Source: Pseudomonas viridiflava
Lineage (GTDB): Bacteria; Pseudomonadota; Gammaproteobacteria; Pseudomonadales; Pseudomonadaceae
Assembly: GCF_900582625.1 (NCBI RefSeq)
Contig: NZ_UTIQ01000241.1
Coordinates: forward strand, 496,001-560,000
Direction: 5' to 3'
Length of the DNA stretch: 64,000 nucleotides
The stretch's first letter is position 1. Every line of letters starts with the position of its first letter. The notes below the pieces were generated by a model that made no database searches, was not told the origin of the DNA, and saw nothing but the letters and a program-made list of their open reading frames with translations. Both the position numbers and the translations under genes were made by a program. Of the stretch, positions 17,063 to 27,419 are shown in pieces.

Positions 17063-18544
17063 ATGGATAGGCTCAAGCAGGGTTTAACAGAAGGCGCGGG
17101 GTGGCTGCTCTACCTCAGCCTTTTGTGCGCACTCGCCCTCGCGCTACCCCGATCAGTGTTCGACCCCGAGTCCAAACACTTCATTTTGCTCATAGGTGTG
17201 GTGGGCATCTGGCGCTACTCCATGGGCGCGCTGCATTTTCTGCGCGGCGTGCTGTTTTTGTACGTGGTGTTCCCCCATTACCGGCGCAAAGCGCAGAAGC
17301 TTGGCGACGCGGCAGACCCATCCCACGTGTTTCTGATGGTCACCAGTTTTCGTATCGATGCACTGACCACGGCGCAGGTGTACCAGTCGGTGATTCGCGA
17401 GGCGATTGAATGCGGCTACCCCACCACCGTGGTGTGCTCCATCGTCGAACTCTCCGACGAATTCCTGGTGAAAAGCCTGTGGGAAAAATACAACCCGCCG
17501 GAGCGCGTCACCCTCGACTTCGTGCGTATCGCCGGCACCGGCAAACGCGATGGTTTGGCCCACGGCTTCCGCGCCATTTCCCGGCACCTGCCTGACCGCG
17601 ATGCCGTGGTGGCGGTGATCGATGGCGACAGCGTGCTGGAGCCTGGCGTGGTGCGCCGCACCGTGCCGTATTTCAAGCTGTTCCCCAATGTCGGCGGCCT
17701 CACTACTAACGAATTCTGCGAGGTACGCGGCAGCTACATCATGAGCGAGTGGCACAAGCTGCGCTTCGCTCAGCGGCACATCAACATGTGCTCGATGGGC
17801 CTGTCCAAACGCGTGCTAACGCTAACCGGGCGCATGTCGATGTTCCGCGCCCCGGTGATCAGCAACCCTGAATTTATCGCCGACGTGGAAAGCGACTCGC
17901 TCGACCACTGGCGCCTGGGCCGCTTCAGATTTCTGACCGGCGACGACAAGTCCAGCTGGTACAGCCTGATGCGCCTGGGCTACGACACGTTCTACGTGCC
18001 CGACGCTGCCATCAACACCGTCGAGCACCCGCCGGAAAAGAGTTTTATCAAGGCCAGCCGCAAGCTGATGTTTCGCTGGTACGGCAACAACCTGCGGCAG
18101 AACTCGCGGGCCATGAAATTGGGCGTCAAGCGCCTTGGCTTGTTCACCAGCGTGGTGCTGTTCGACCAGCGCGTGTCGATGTGGACCTGCCTGCTGGGCC
18201 TCACCGTGGCGATCATCGCCAGCCTCAAATACAGCATCGCGTTCTTTCTCGTGTACCTGCTGTGGATCGGCTTTACCCGCCTGGTGCTGACCCTGCTGCT
18301 CGCAGTCAGCGGCCACCACATCGGCCCCGCTTACCCGGTGATTCTTTATTACAACCAGATCGTCGGAGCGATGGTGAAGATCTACGTGTTCTTCCGCCTT
18401 GACCAGCAATCCTGGACCCGCCAGCCGACCAAGCTCAACCGCGACCTCGCCAGCTTTCAGCAGTGGTTCAACACCTGGTCGTCGCGAACCATGACCTTCT
18501 CTGCCACCAGTGTGTTTGTCGCCACGCTGCTGCTGGTGGTGTGA
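17063..18544 (+). CDS. alg8: Alginate polymerase glycosyltransferase Alg8
   Basis: Inner-membrane GT2 glycosyltransferase (493 residues) that joins GDP-mannuronate units into polymannuronate. N-terminal membrane helices at about 12-30 and 36-70 precede the cytosolic catalytic domain, which carries the metal/nucleotide DGD motif in [12 protein letters not shown] near residue 185 and FRWYGNN near 337. Three or more helices follow at the C terminus. It works with Alg44, whose PilZ domain supplies c-di-GMP control. A 140-bp gap separates it from algD. Confidence 0.97.
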   Translation: MDRLKQGLTEGAGWLLYLSLLCALALALPRSVFDPESKHFILLIGVVGIWRYSMGALHFLRGVLFLYVVFPHYRRKAQKLGDAADPSHVFLMVTSFRIDALTTAQVYQSVIREAIECGYPTTVVCSIVELSDEFLVKSLWEKYNPPERVTLDFVRIAGTGKRDGLAHGFRAISRHLPDRDAVVAVIDGDSVLEPGVVRRTVPYFKLFPNVGGLTTNEFCEVRGSYIMSEWHKLRFAQRHINMCSMGLSKRVLTLTGRMSMFRAPVISNPEFIADVESDSLDHWRLGRFRFLTGDDKSSWYSLMRLGYDTFYVPDAAINTVEHPPEKSFIKASRKLMFRWYGNNLRQNSRAMKLGVKRLGLFTSVVLFDQRVSMWTCLLGLTVAIIASLKYSIAFFLVYLLWIGFTRLVLTLLLAVSGHHIGPAYPVILYYNQIVGAMVKIYVFFRLDQQSWTRQPTKLNRDLASFQQWFNTWSSRTMTFSATSVFVATLLLVV

Positions 18545-18588
18545 GCGCGACCCCAATGGATCAACGACTCTCGAGTAGGAACAAGCCC

Positions 18589-19755
18589 ATGAATACAGCC
18601 GTCAACGTCAATGTGGTGCACGAATCCGAAGCCCAGCGTCAGTTCGCCCGGGTGCGCCTGCCGGCCAAAATCCGCTTTAGCGGTAAGAACCGCGAGGTGG
18701 TGGAACAGACCGTTACCGACATGTCTGCCGGCGGCTTCAGCTACGCGGCGGCCAGCAGCAACGTTCAGGTAGGCGATTTTCACAAGGGCAAAATGCTCTT
18801 CGTGATCGACAACATCACCCTGGCCATCGACACCGAATTCCAGGTGCGCTCGGTGGACTTCGACACCAACCGCGTCGGCTGCCAGTTCAGCAATATGCGC
18901 CCACGGGAAATAGCCACGCTGCGCCACCTGATCACCGCCCATTTGAGCGGTGAGCTGGTCAGCGTCGGTGAATTGCTCACCACCTTGCAGCGCGAGAACT
19001 TCACCAAAGAACGCAAGCAAAAAGCCGGCGGCGGCATGAGCGCGTTTGCCCGCATGCGCGCGGTCACCTTTAGCGTTGCCGTGTTTCTGGTCGGCCTGCT
19101 GGCGTTTGGTTTTCTGTTCAAGTCCATCTACAGCCTGTACTTCGTTACCCACGCGCAGTCGGCGCTGGTAAACGTGCCGGGTATGCAAGTGACGATGCCG
19201 CGCGAAGGCACGGTGCAAAGCCTGATCGGCGCCGATGGCCTGGTTAAGAAAGGCGCGCCCATCGCCACTTTCAGCGCCTCGATGCTGGAGATGCTCAAGG
19301 GCCATCTGGACGACAAACAACTGAGTCCATCCAACGTCGCCACGCTGTTCAGCAAGCAAATGAAAGGCACCCTGACCAGCCCGTGCGACTGCGTGCTGGC
19401 CAAGCAATACGTGGCCGACGGCCAATACGCGAGCAAGGGCGATGTGATTTTCGACTTGGTTTCTCGCGAGGCCAAAGCGCAAATCGAAGCGCGTTTTCCC
19501 TACAGCAAATTCAACGAAATCAAACCCGGCGCCCGGGTCAATTTCCAGGTCGCTGGCGTGGATGATGTGCGCGGCGGCAAGGTGCTCAGCAGCAGCCTGA
19601 ATGACACCGACAACTTGTCGTCGGACATTCGCGTGGTGATCCAGCCCGACGAGCCGCTAGACAACGCCCTGGCCGGGCGCCCGGTGGAAGTGAGCAGCGA
19701 CAACGGTCCGTCCTTTGACTGGTTTGCCGACAAGGCTTTGGCGGCAGGGCTCTAA
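18589..19755 (+). CDS. alg44: Alginate co-polymerase Alg44, c-di-GMP receptor
   Basis: A 388-residue inner-membrane protein (P. aeruginosa 389). The cytosolic N terminus is a PilZ domain with both c-di-GMP signatures intact: RQFAR (RxxxR, near residues 16-20) and DMSAGG (D-x-S-x-x-G, near 44-49). One membrane helix lies at about 160-180 (TFSVAVFLVGLLAFGFLF). The periplasmic part is an HlyD-like lipoyl/barrel-sandwich domain (PREGTVQSLIGADGLVKKG) expected to bridge Alg8 to AlgK/AlgX. Start at the ATG at 18589, 45 bp after alg8; longer frames overlap alg8. Confidence 0.97.
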   Translation: MNTAVNVNVVHESEAQRQFARVRLPAKIRFSGKNREVVEQTVTDMSAGGFSYAAASSNVQVGDFHKGKMLFVIDNITLAIDTEFQVRSVDFDTNRVGCQFSNMRPREIATLRHLITAHLSGELVSVGELLTTLQRENFTKERKQKAGGGMSAFARMRAVTFSVAVFLVGLLAFGFLFKSIYSLYFVTHAQSALVNVPGMQVTMPREGTVQSLIGADGLVKKGAPIATFSASMLEMLKGHLDDKQLSPSNVATLFSKQMKGTLTSPCDCVLAKQYVADGQYASKGDVIFDLVSREAKAQIEARFPYSKFNEIKPGARVNFQVAGVDDVRGGKVLSSSLNDTDNLSSDIRVVIQPDEPLDNALAGRPVEVSSDNGPSFDWFADKALAAGL

Positions 19756-19758
19756 CCT

Positions 19759-21207
19759 ATGGCCACTTCCTCTTTGCACGCGTTTGCGCGCTCGCCGTGG
19801 CTGGCCGTCACGCCGCTGGTAATGGCCCTGACTATGGCCGGCTGCGCGGGCCTGCCCGATCAACGCCTGGCCAACGAGGCGCTGAAAAACGGCGACACCG
19901 CCACCGCTCAGGCCAACTACAAAGCCTTGGCTGACCTGGGCTACGCCGACGCCTCGGTGGGGCTGGCCGATATCCAGCTGCAAAGCGGCGACCCGGCGCA
20001 ACTGGCTGCCGCCGAGGACACGTTCCGGCAAGCGGCGGACAACTCGCCGCGCGCGGCGTCGCGTCTGGGCCGCTTGCTGGCGACCAAACCCAACGCCACC
20101 GAGGCCGAGCACAAGGAAGCCGAGCAGCGCCTCAAGCAAGCGTTTGCCAACGGCGAAGAAGGCGCTGTGCTGCCGCTGGCGATGCTGTATCTGCAATATC
20201 CGCAGACTTTTCCCGAGGTGAATGCCCAAGAAAAAATCAGCCAGTGGCGCGAACAGGGCCACCCGCAAGCGGAACTCGCGCAGGTGCTGCTGTATCGCAC
20301 CCAAGGCACGTATGACGCGCATCTGGCCGACGTCGAAAAAATCTGCCAGCAGGCACTGGCCACGGCCGATGTCTGCTACGTCGAACTCGCCACCGTGTAC
20401 CAGAAACGCGGCGATGCAGAGAAGCAAAAAGCTCTGGTCGAGCAACTGCGCAGCGCCTATGGCCGTGGCGTGGTGCCGGCCGCGCGGATGGAAGGTGTGG
20501 CCCTGGTGCTGGCCGATCAGGAGCTGGTGGCCGCCTCGGCTGACAGCGAAAACGGCGGTAAAACCGACCCGGCCACGGCGCAAGAACTGCTCGAGCAAAT
20601 TGCCCCGACCTACCCCGCCGCGTGGGTCAGCCTGGCGCAGCTGCTGTACGACTACCCGGAACAGGGCGACATCGACAAGATGCTCGGCTACCTGAAAAAC
20701 GGCCGCGACGCCGCACAACCGCGCGCCGAACTGTTGCTCGGCAAACTCTATTACGAAGGCAAGCTGCTGCCGGCCGACCCGCAAAAAGCCGAACAACACC
20801 TGCTTAAAGCGGCGCCGACCGAAACCAGCGCCAATTACTACCTGGGCCAGATGTACCGCCGTGGCTACCTCGGCAAGGTGCAGCCGCAACAGGCGCTGGA
20901 CCACCTGCTGGCCGCCGCCCGCGCCGGGCAAAACAGCGCCGATTTCGCCCTGGCGCAGATGTTCTCCCAAGGCCGTGGCATTCAGCCTGACCCGGTGAAC
21001 GCCTTCGTGTTCAGCCAGATCGCCGTGCAAAAAGGCACTGCGCAAGCGCCCGAACTGGCGGCGCAAATCGAACAGCAACTGCCCCCCGGTTCCCGTGCTC
21101 AGGCCGAGCGCCTGCTGCAACAGGAACAAGCCTTGCGCGGCGCCGTTCTACAACAGACGACACAGATGCAAGCCATGCAACCTCAGGACGGGCAGGAGCC
21201 GCTATGA
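19759..21207 (+). CDS. algK: Alginate outer-membrane lipoprotein AlgK (TPR/Sel1 scaffold)
   Basis: A 482-residue periplasmic lipoprotein (P. aeruginosa 475). The lipobox MAGC ends at Cys30, so the protein is lipid-anchored in the outer membrane. The mature part is a superhelix of Sel1/TPR repeats (for example [21 protein letters not shown] and a late unit [20 protein letters not shown]). It organises the trans-envelope complex and places the AlgE porin. It starts 3 bp after alg44 and its stop overlaps algE. Confidence 0.97.
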   Translation: MATSSLHAFARSPWLAVTPLVMALTMAGCAGLPDQRLANEALKNGDTATAQANYKALADLGYADASVGLADIQLQSGDPAQLAAAEDTFRQAADNSPRAASRLGRLLATKPNATEAEHKEAEQRLKQAFANGEEGAVLPLAMLYLQYPQTFPEVNAQEKISQWREQGHPQAELAQVLLYRTQGTYDAHLADVEKICQQALATADVCYVELATVYQKRGDAEKQKALVEQLRSAYGRGVVPAARMEGVALVLADQELVAASADSENGGKTDPATAQELLEQIAPTYPAAWVSLAQLLYDYPEQGDIDKMLGYLKNGRDAAQPRAELLLGKLYYEGKLLPADPQKAEQHLLKAAPTETSANYYLGQMYRRGYLGKVQPQQALDHLLAAARAGQNSADFALAQMFSQGRGIQPDPVNAFVFSQIAVQKGTAQAPELAAQIEQQLPPGSRAQAERLLQQEQALRGAVLQQTTQMQAMQPQDGQEPL

Positions 21208-22685
21208 GCCACGCAAAACGCAAAACCACCAAGGCATGGATGAGCGCCGGTTTCGGCCTGAGCGCTACGTTGATCACCGCCCACTCCGCCTGGGCGGTGC
21301 AAATGACCGACAGCAGCAGTTGGGGCCTGGACGTGAAGATTACCGCCCAGTCCGAAGATGATCGCGACCTCGGCACCCGCAGCGGCGGCGACGTCAGCGG
21401 TGTGGGTATCGACCTGCGCCCCTGGGTATATGGCAAGCGCGGCAACTGGAGCGGCTACGCCATGGGCCAGGCGGTGAGCGCCACCGACATCATCGAAACC
21501 GACACCCTGCAACAACCCGAAGATGGCGAAAATGCCGAGAGCAGCAACAGCAGCGACGACAGCCGCCAGCCCGACAAAAGCTACCTGGCGCTGCGCGAAT
21601 TCTGGGTTGGTTATTCGGGCCTCACGCCCTACCCCGGCGAAGAACTGCGCCTGGGCCGCCAGCGCCTGCGCAACGACGACGGCATGTGGCGCGACACCAA
21701 TATCGAAGCACTGAACTGGACCTTCGACACCACCTTGCTGCGCGCCCACCTCGGTGCAGCCGAACGCTTCAGCGAATACCGCACCGACCTCGACGAACTG
21801 GCGCCCAAAGACAAAGACCGTCTGCACCTCTACGGCGACGTGGAAACACAGTGGACGCCCGGCCAGTGGGTCGGCCTCAACGTGCAACACGCCCGCGATG
21901 ACGGCGACCTCAATCGCCCTGGCGAAACCGTCGATGAGCTGGACAAAACCAGCACCGGCGACCTCACCTGGCTCGGCATCCAGGCCAACAGCGACGCCTA
22001 CAACCATCGCAACGAAAACCGCCTCAACTACTGGGCCAGCGCCACCTGGCTGACCGGCGACCGCGACCGCTTGAACACCACCACCGCCGGCGGCGAGCAG
22101 ATCGCCACGGGCAAGCAAAGCGGCGACGTCAACGCCTGGGGTACCGACCTGGGCCTGCGTTTCAACCTGGATGAAAACTGGAAAGTCGGTGCGGCATACG
22201 CCCGTGGCAGCGGCGGCGGTGGCGACAGCGGCGAAGACAACTTCGAGCAGACCGGCCTGCAAAGCAACCGCTCCACCTACACCGGCACACGTTCACGGGT
22301 GCACCGCTTCGGCGAGGCGTTTCGTGGCGAGTTGAGCAACCTGCAAGCGGCCACCCTGTTCGGCTCCTGGCAACTGCGCGAGGACTATGACGCGAGCCTG
22401 GTGTACCACAAGTTCTGGCGCGTCGATGACGAGCAACCCATCGGCACCAGCGGCATCAACGCCGCCATGCAAGACGGTGAAAAAGACATCGGCCAGGAAG
22501 TGGATGTGGTGCTCACCAAGTACTTCAAACAGGGCCTGCTGCCCGCTGCCGTCAGCGAAAGCATCAACGAGCCATCCGCGTTGGTGCGCTTTCGCGGTGG
22601 CGTGTTTAAGCCCGGCGATGCCTATGGCCCAGACGCCGACTCGTATATGCACCGCGCGTTCGTCGACGTGATCTGGCGCTACTGA
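21204..22685 (+). CDS. algE: Alginate outer-membrane export porin AlgE
   Basis: A 493-residue beta-barrel (P. aeruginosa 490) with a signal peptide ending near HSAWA (about residue 31). Strands rich in alternating aromatic and charged residues run to the C-terminal VDVIWRY, whose last Tyr is the barrel-assembly signal. A basic pore interior lets the polyuronate chain out. It overlaps algK by 4 bp (ATGA), and its stop codon overlaps the ATG at 22685. Loop [20 protein letters not shown] (from about residue 102) is long, acidic and low in complexity. Confidence 0.97.
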   Translation: MSHAKRKTTKAWMSAGFGLSATLITAHSAWAVQMTDSSSWGLDVKITAQSEDDRDLGTRSGGDVSGVGIDLRPWVYGKRGNWSGYAMGQAVSATDIIETDTLQQPEDGENAESSNSSDDSRQPDKSYLALREFWVGYSGLTPYPGEELRLGRQRLRNDDGMWRDTNIEALNWTFDTTLLRAHLGAAERFSEYRTDLDELAPKDKDRLHLYGDVETQWTPGQWVGLNVQHARDDGDLNRPGETVDELDKTSTGDLTWLGIQANSDAYNHRNENRLNYWASATWLTGDRDRLNTTTAGGEQIATGKQSGDVNAWGTDLGLRFNLDENWKVGAAYARGSGGGGDSGEDNFEQTGLQSNRSTYTGTRSRVHRFGEAFRGELSNLQAATLFGSWQLREDYDASLVYHKFWRVDDEQPIGTSGINAAMQDGEKDIGQEVDVVLTKYFKQGLLPAAVSESINEPSALVRFRGGVFKPGDAYGPDADSYMHRAFVDVIWRY

Positions 22686-22711
22686 TGACCGCGCCCAGGA
22701 GAACCTTTGCG

Positions 22712-24352
22712 ATGACTGCACACACCTTGCCGCTTAACCCGCTGCTGCTGGCCGGCGTGCTGCTGATGGGTGCGCTCAGCGGTTCGGCCCTGGCAGTCGA
22801 GGCGCCTGCCGCCGCCGATAGCCAGCAAGACGCGGCGCGCGCCAGTGACGCGCCGCTGCCCGGCGCCGACGGCAAGCCGCAGGCCACCAAGGAATTGCGC
22901 CAGGCCAAAAGCTACACCGTGACCACCGCGCCCACCGAGGCGCTGGAATTGGCCGCACCGAAATTGCCCGACCTCAGCGGTTACACCGCCGACGCGGTAA
23001 ACGCCAAGATCGACCGCCGCAAAAAAGGCAGCGTTATCGTGCGGCGCATGGTGCAGCAAGACGCCCTGAAGGAATTTATCGGCGGCAACAACCGCATGGC
23101 CGAATGGGTGACCCGCCAGCGCGGCATGCCGCAGGCGATCTTTATCGAAGGCGGCTACGTCAGCCTGGGCGAAGTGGCGAAAAAGCTGCCCAAGCAATAC
23201 TTCACCGCCGATGCCAATGGCGTGTTCACCCTGCGCTTGCCGCTGGTGGTGGCCAAAGACGCGACGCTGCAGATTGGTAAAGACGTCAAGGAACTGCGCC
23301 TCTCCCAGGATCGCGGCGCGTTTATCGTCAACGACGGCAAATTGTTTATCACCGACACCCAGCTCACCGGTTGGAACGAGGCGAAGAAAGCCCCGGCCAC
23401 CTTCAAGAAGCCCGAAGAATTTCGCCCGTTCCTGCTCTCTTGGGGCGGCACCGAGACCTACATCGTCAACAGCAAAATCGCCAGTTTCGGTTACAGCACC
23501 AGCAAGTCCTACGGCGTCAGCATTTCCCAATACACGCCCAACATGAGCAAGCAAATGGGCCGGCCGATGCCCACCGGCTGGATCATCGGTTCCGAGTTCT
23601 CGGACATGTGGTACGGCTTCTATTGCTACGAAACCCAGGACTTCGTCATCAAAGACAACGTCTACCGCGACAACATCATCTACGGCATCGACCCCCACGA
23701 CCGCTCGCGCCGCCTGGTGATTTCCGGCAACACCGTGTACGGCACGCACAAGAAGCACGGCATCATCATTTCCCGCGAGGTGGATGATAGCTGGATCATC
23801 AATAACAAGGTGTACGACAACGCCTTGTCCGGCATCGTCATCGACCGTAACAGCGTGAACAACCTCGTCGCCTACAACGAGGTTTACCGCAATAAATCCG
23901 ACGGCATCACGCTGTACGAAAGCTCCAACAATCTGATTTGGGGCAACCAGGTGATGAGCAACGCGCGCCACGGCATTCGCCTGCGCAACAGCGTGAACAT
24001 TCGCCTGTACGAGAACCTCGCCGCCGACAACAAACTGGTCGGCGTGTACGGCCACATCAAAGACCTGAGCGACACCGACCGCGACATCGACCTCGACCCG
24101 TTCGACACCAAGGTGTCGATGATCGTGGTCGGCGGCGAACTGATCAGCAACGGCTCCGGGCCGCTGTCCATCGACTCGCCATTGAGTGTGGAGCTGTACC
24201 GGGTGGCCATGCTGGCGCCGACTAAATCGTCGGGCATCAGCTTCTCCGGAATTCTCGGCGACAAGCAAAACGAAATTCTGGACCTGATGGTTCGCCAGGA
24301 TAAGGCAGTGCTGATCGACCCCGTTGAAAGCCAGGCCGAACTTCAGGACTGA
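22712..24352 (+). CDS. algG: Mannuronan C5-epimerase AlgG
   Basis: Periplasmic enzyme that turns mannuronate into guluronate within the polymer and protects the chain from AlgL. It is 546 residues from the ATG at 22712, which has GGAGA 9 bp upstream; the ATG at 22685 would add nine residues before the signal peptide. The signal peptide ends near GSALA. A right-handed parallel beta-helix (carbohydrate-binding/sugar-hydrolase repeats, about 230-470) carries the catalytic-groove motif DPHD at 327-330 (324-327 in P. aeruginosa). Confidence 0.97.
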   Translation: MTAHTLPLNPLLLAGVLLMGALSGSALAVEAPAAADSQQDAARASDAPLPGADGKPQATKELRQAKSYTVTTAPTEALELAAPKLPDLSGYTADAVNAKIDRRKKGSVIVRRMVQQDALKEFIGGNNRMAEWVTRQRGMPQAIFIEGGYVSLGEVAKKLPKQYFTADANGVFTLRLPLVVAKDATLQIGKDVKELRLSQDRGAFIVNDGKLFITDTQLTGWNEAKKAPATFKKPEEFRPFLLSWGGTETYIVNSKIASFGYSTSKSYGVSISQYTPNMSKQMGRPMPTGWIIGSEFSDMWYGFYCYETQDFVIKDNVYRDNIIYGIDPHDRSRRLVISGNTVYGTHKKHGIIISREVDDSWIINNKVYDNALSGIVIDRNSVNNLVAYNEVYRNKSDGITLYESSNNLIWGNQVMSNARHGIRLRNSVNIRLYENLAADNKLVGVYGHIKDLSDTDRDIDLDPFDTKVSMIVVGGELISNGSGPLSIDSPLSVELYRVAMLAPTKSSGISFSGILGDKQNEILDLMVRQDKAVLIDPVESQAELQD

Positions 24353-24366
24353 GGAGCATGCATTTC

Positions 24367-25854
24367 ATGTACGTACACAAGCCCCTGCACACCGACACGC
24401 GCTCAGCCAAATGGCTCGCCCCGTCTGCACTGGTGCTCGCCTTGCTCGCCGCCGCCCCTATGACCGAGGGCGCCGAAACCGGTGCGCCGCAGTACAGCGT
24501 GCGCGGTAATCCGCCGCTGTGCCCGGCGGCAGCGAACAACAATTTGTACAACACCAAGTACCTGGGCTTCTTTACCCACTTGGTGCAGGCCCAGGACGAC
24601 TGGCTGTTCCGTACCACCTACGACCTGCGCACCGACTTCGGCACCACGCCAGAGGGCTACGCCAAACTCAAAGCGTTGCGCGATGCCCTGAAGAAAAAAG
24701 GCATTGAATTGGTGGTGGTGTATCAACCGACACGCGGCCTTATCAACCGGGAAAAACTCACCGATGACGAGCGCAAGGCGTTCAACTACGACCTGGCGAA
24801 AAAGAACTACCTCGCCACCGTGGAAAAGCTGCGCCAGACCGGCATGTGGGTGCCGGACTTCAGCCCCTTGTTCGATGAAAACGAGCAGCACGCCTACTAC
24901 TTCAAAGGCGACCACCACTGGACGCCTTACGGTGCCGAGCGCACCGCGAAAATCACCGCCGCCACGCTGAAAGAAATCCCAGGCTTCGACGACATTCCCA
25001 AGCAGCAGTACGAAAGCAAGCGCGTGGGCCTGTTGTCGAAACTCGGCACCTTTCACAAAGCCGCCGCGCAGTTGTGCGGCAACAGCTACGCCACTCAGTA
25101 CGTCGACCGTTTCGAAACCGCCGTGGCCGACAGTGGCGGCGGTGAAGGCGGCGGCGGTGATGACTTGTTCGGCGATGAATCGCAGCCGCAAGTGGCGCTG
25201 GTGGGCACCAGTAACAGCGGCCCCGCATACAACTTCGCCGGTTTTCTTGAGCAATACAGCGGTGCCGAAATTCTCAACAACGCCATCTCTGGCGGCGGCT
25301 TCGACAGCTCGCTGCTGCAGTACCTGAGCAGCCAGGAGTTCCACGAGCACCCGCCGAAAATCATCGTCTGGGAATTCGCCACGCACTACGACATGGCGCA
25401 GAAAAGCTTCTACCGCCAGGCCATGCCGCTGGTGAACAACGGCTGTGAAGGGCAAAAAGCACTGCTCAAAAACGACGTGAAACTGCACAACGGCAGCACC
25501 GAGATTTTGGTCAACGGCAAGAACCAACTGCTTGACCTGCAAGGCGGGCAACACCAGATCGACCTGACCTTCAGCGACCCTTCGGTGAAAACCTTGCAAG
25601 CGACCATCTGGTACCTCAACGGCCGCCGCGAAAACCTCAAACTGGAACAAAGCGCCGCCGCCGATACCGGTGGCCGTTATGTGTTCCAACTGCGTAACGA
25701 CCCTGGCTGGGCAGAGTTGAACATGCTCGCCATGGAAATTCACAGCCCCGAGCAAATGCCCGACGGCCTCAGCGTAAAAGCCACGCTGTGCAAACGTCCG
25801 GCAGGCGGGGCCGGCACCCTAACGGCAAAAGCCGCAGGAGGCACGAACCTATGA
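24367..25854 (+). CDS. algX: Alginate O-acetyltransferase AlgX
   Basis: Periplasmic protein that moves acetyl groups onto mannuronate of the polymer. It has an SGNH-hydrolase-like domain (to about residue 350) and a C-terminal carbohydrate-binding module. The catalytic set is Asp182 and His184 in [10 protein letters not shown] and Ser282 in GTSNSG (P. aeruginosa D174/H176/S269). Between them sits a glycine-rich stretch, [10 protein letters not shown], that seems to account for about five extra residues. The ATG at 24367 is chosen because GAGGAG (24351-24356) is 10 bp upstream; the ATG at 24358 would be too close. 495 residues. Confidence 0.96.
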   Translation: MYVHKPLHTDTRSAKWLAPSALVLALLAAAPMTEGAETGAPQYSVRGNPPLCPAAANNNLYNTKYLGFFTHLVQAQDDWLFRTTYDLRTDFGTTPEGYAKLKALRDALKKKGIELVVVYQPTRGLINREKLTDDERKAFNYDLAKKNYLATVEKLRQTGMWVPDFSPLFDENEQHAYYFKGDHHWTPYGAERTAKITAATLKEIPGFDDIPKQQYESKRVGLLSKLGTFHKAAAQLCGNSYATQYVDRFETAVADSGGGEGGGGDDLFGDESQPQVALVGTSNSGPAYNFAGFLEQYSGAEILNNAISGGGFDSSLLQYLSSQEFHEHPPKIIVWEFATHYDMAQKSFYRQAMPLVNNGCEGQKALLKNDVKLHNGSTEILVNGKNQLLDLQGGQHQIDLTFSDPSVKTLQATIWYLNGRRENLKLEQSAAADTGGRYVFQLRNDPGWAELNMLAMEIHSPEQMPDGLSVKATLCKRPAGGAGTLTAKAAGGTNL

Positions 25855-26963
25855 ACATCCCTCACACCTTGCTGCGTAGTGCAGCGTTGAGCACCTTGTT
25901 GGTGGCCGGCAGCGCCAGTGCTGCCCTGGTTCCGCCCCAGGGCTACTACGCGCCGATTGAAAGCAAGAAAACCAAACCGCCTGAAGACCAGTGCGGCGCC
26001 CCGCCCGCGCCCTACACCGACAAGCTGGTGTTTCGCAGCAAATACGAAGGCTCGGATAAAGCCCGGGCCACGCTGAACAAGGAATCGGAAAAAGCCTTCC
26101 GCGACTCCACCGCCAGCATCACCACGCTGGAACGCGGCGTGAGCAAGCAGGTGATGGGCTATATGCGTGACGGTCGCCAGGAACAGCTCGACTGCACGCT
26201 GAGCTGGCTGACCACCTGGGCACAGGCCGACGCGTTGCTCAGCACTGACTTCAACCACACCGGCAAGTCGATGCGCAAATGGGCGCTGGGCAGTGTGGCG
26301 TCGGCGTACCTGCGCTTGAAGTTCTCCGAATCGAAACCGCTGGCGGCCTACCCGCAACAGGCGCAACTGATCGAGCGCTGGTTCAGCAAGTTGGGCGATC
26401 AGGTGGTGAAAGACTGGAGCTACCTGCCGCTTAAACAAGTGAACAATCACTCGTATTGGGCGGCGTGGTCGGTGATGGCCACGGCAGTGGCGACCGACCG
26501 GCAAGACTTGTTCGATTGGGCCATCGAGCAATACCGCGTGGGCGCCAATCAGGTCGACGAGGAAGGCTTTTTGCCCAACGAGCTGAAACGCAAACAGCGC
26601 GCCCTCGCCTACCACAACTACGCCCTGCCGCCGCTGGCCATGATCGCCAGCTTCGCCGAAGCCAACGATGTAGACCTGCGCACAGAAAACCGCGACGCCC
26701 TCAGCCGCCTGGCCAAACGCGTGATGGAAGGCGTCAACGACCCCGGCGAATTCGCCAGCAAAGCCGGCGTAAAGCAGGACATGGACGACCTGAAAATCGA
26801 CAGCAAATTCGCCTGGCTGGAACCTTACTGCCAGCTCTACCAATGCGCCGGGGATACGTTGAAGTGGAAGCAGTCGATGCAGCCGTTCAAGACCTTTCGC
26901 CTGGGTGGCGATTTGACCCGCGTGTTTGATCCGCAGGCGGAGAAGGGCAAGAAGGATTCCTGA
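25851..26963 (+). CDS. algL: Periplasmic alginate lyase AlgL
   Basis: Polysaccharide lyase family 5 enzyme (370 residues, P. aeruginosa 367) that cuts stray alginate in the periplasm by beta-elimination. The signal peptide ends at SASA (about residue 24). The catalytic block NNHSYW has its His at residue 200 and sits in the (alpha/alpha) barrel. The start overlaps the algX stop (ATGA). A frame reaching back to 25788 exists, but the signal peptide fixes the start at 25851. Confidence 0.97.
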   Translation: MNIPHTLLRSAALSTLLVAGSASAALVPPQGYYAPIESKKTKPPEDQCGAPPAPYTDKLVFRSKYEGSDKARATLNKESEKAFRDSTASITTLERGVSKQVMGYMRDGRQEQLDCTLSWLTTWAQADALLSTDFNHTGKSMRKWALGSVASAYLRLKFSESKPLAAYPQQAQLIERWFSKLGDQVVKDWSYLPLKQVNNHSYWAAWSVMATAVATDRQDLFDWAIEQYRVGANQVDEEGFLPNELKRKQRALAYHNYALPPLAMIASFAEANDVDLRTENRDALSRLAKRVMEGVNDPGEFASKAGVKQDMDDLKIDSKFAWLEPYCQLYQCAGDTLKWKQSMQPFKTFRLGGDLTRVFDPQAEKGKKDS

Positions 26964-27003
26964 GTTTTAAGCGGATGGTGTTTGCCCAGACAACACCATT
27001 CAG

Positions 27004-27308
27004 CCCCCTCGCCCCAGCGGGGAGAGGGCTGGGGGCGGCCGGCTAGGAGAGGGGGTTGGATTTCAGCCCCAACAATTGAGCAATTGAGTAAGGGCGGCAA
27101 GTTTGCCCTCACCCTAACCCTCTCCCGCAAGCGGGAGAGGGGACTTACCGAGCTAGACGCAGTATCGCGATTCGGCCCCCTCTCCCCAGCGGGGAGAGGG
27201 TTGGGGGCGGCCGGCTAGGAGAGGGGGTTGGATTTCAGCCCCAACAATTGAGTAAGGGCAGCAAGTTTGCCCTCACCCTAACCCTCTCCCGCAAGCGGGA
27301 GAGGGGAC
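27004..27308. repeat. Direct duplication of a palindromic intergenic repeat inside the alginate operon
   Basis: Copy 1 (27004-27143, 140 bp) and copy 2 (27177-27308, 132 bp) are nearly identical. Each runs from CCCCAGCGGGGAGAGGG through GGGGGCGGCCGGCTAGGAGA to CCCTCTCCCGCAAGCGGGAG. Copy 1 has one extra CAATTGAG, itself a short direct duplication. Each copy carries strong GC hairpins. The 456-bp algL-algI gap contains no gene; a G-rich stretch of two G7 runs around TTT lies at about 27351-27367. Confidence 0.9.
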
Positions 27309-27419
27309 GGACCGAGTAGCTCGAAACAACGCAATCCACCCGGAAACCCCGGGGGGGTTTGGGGGGGATGTGGCGCTAGCCACGTCCTCTGAACCGAAGG
27401 TGACGATGGAGAGAGTCGG

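Noticed and set aside
19657-21129. 490-codon minus-strand frame opposite algK
   Set aside because: Antisense artefact of GC-rich codon use; AlgK on the plus strand is complete and in operon context.
27339-27367. G7-TTT-G7 run considered as a G-quadruplex switch
   Set aside because: Only two G-runs are present on the strand, so an intramolecular four-run quadruplex would have to split each run; too weak to list as a feature.
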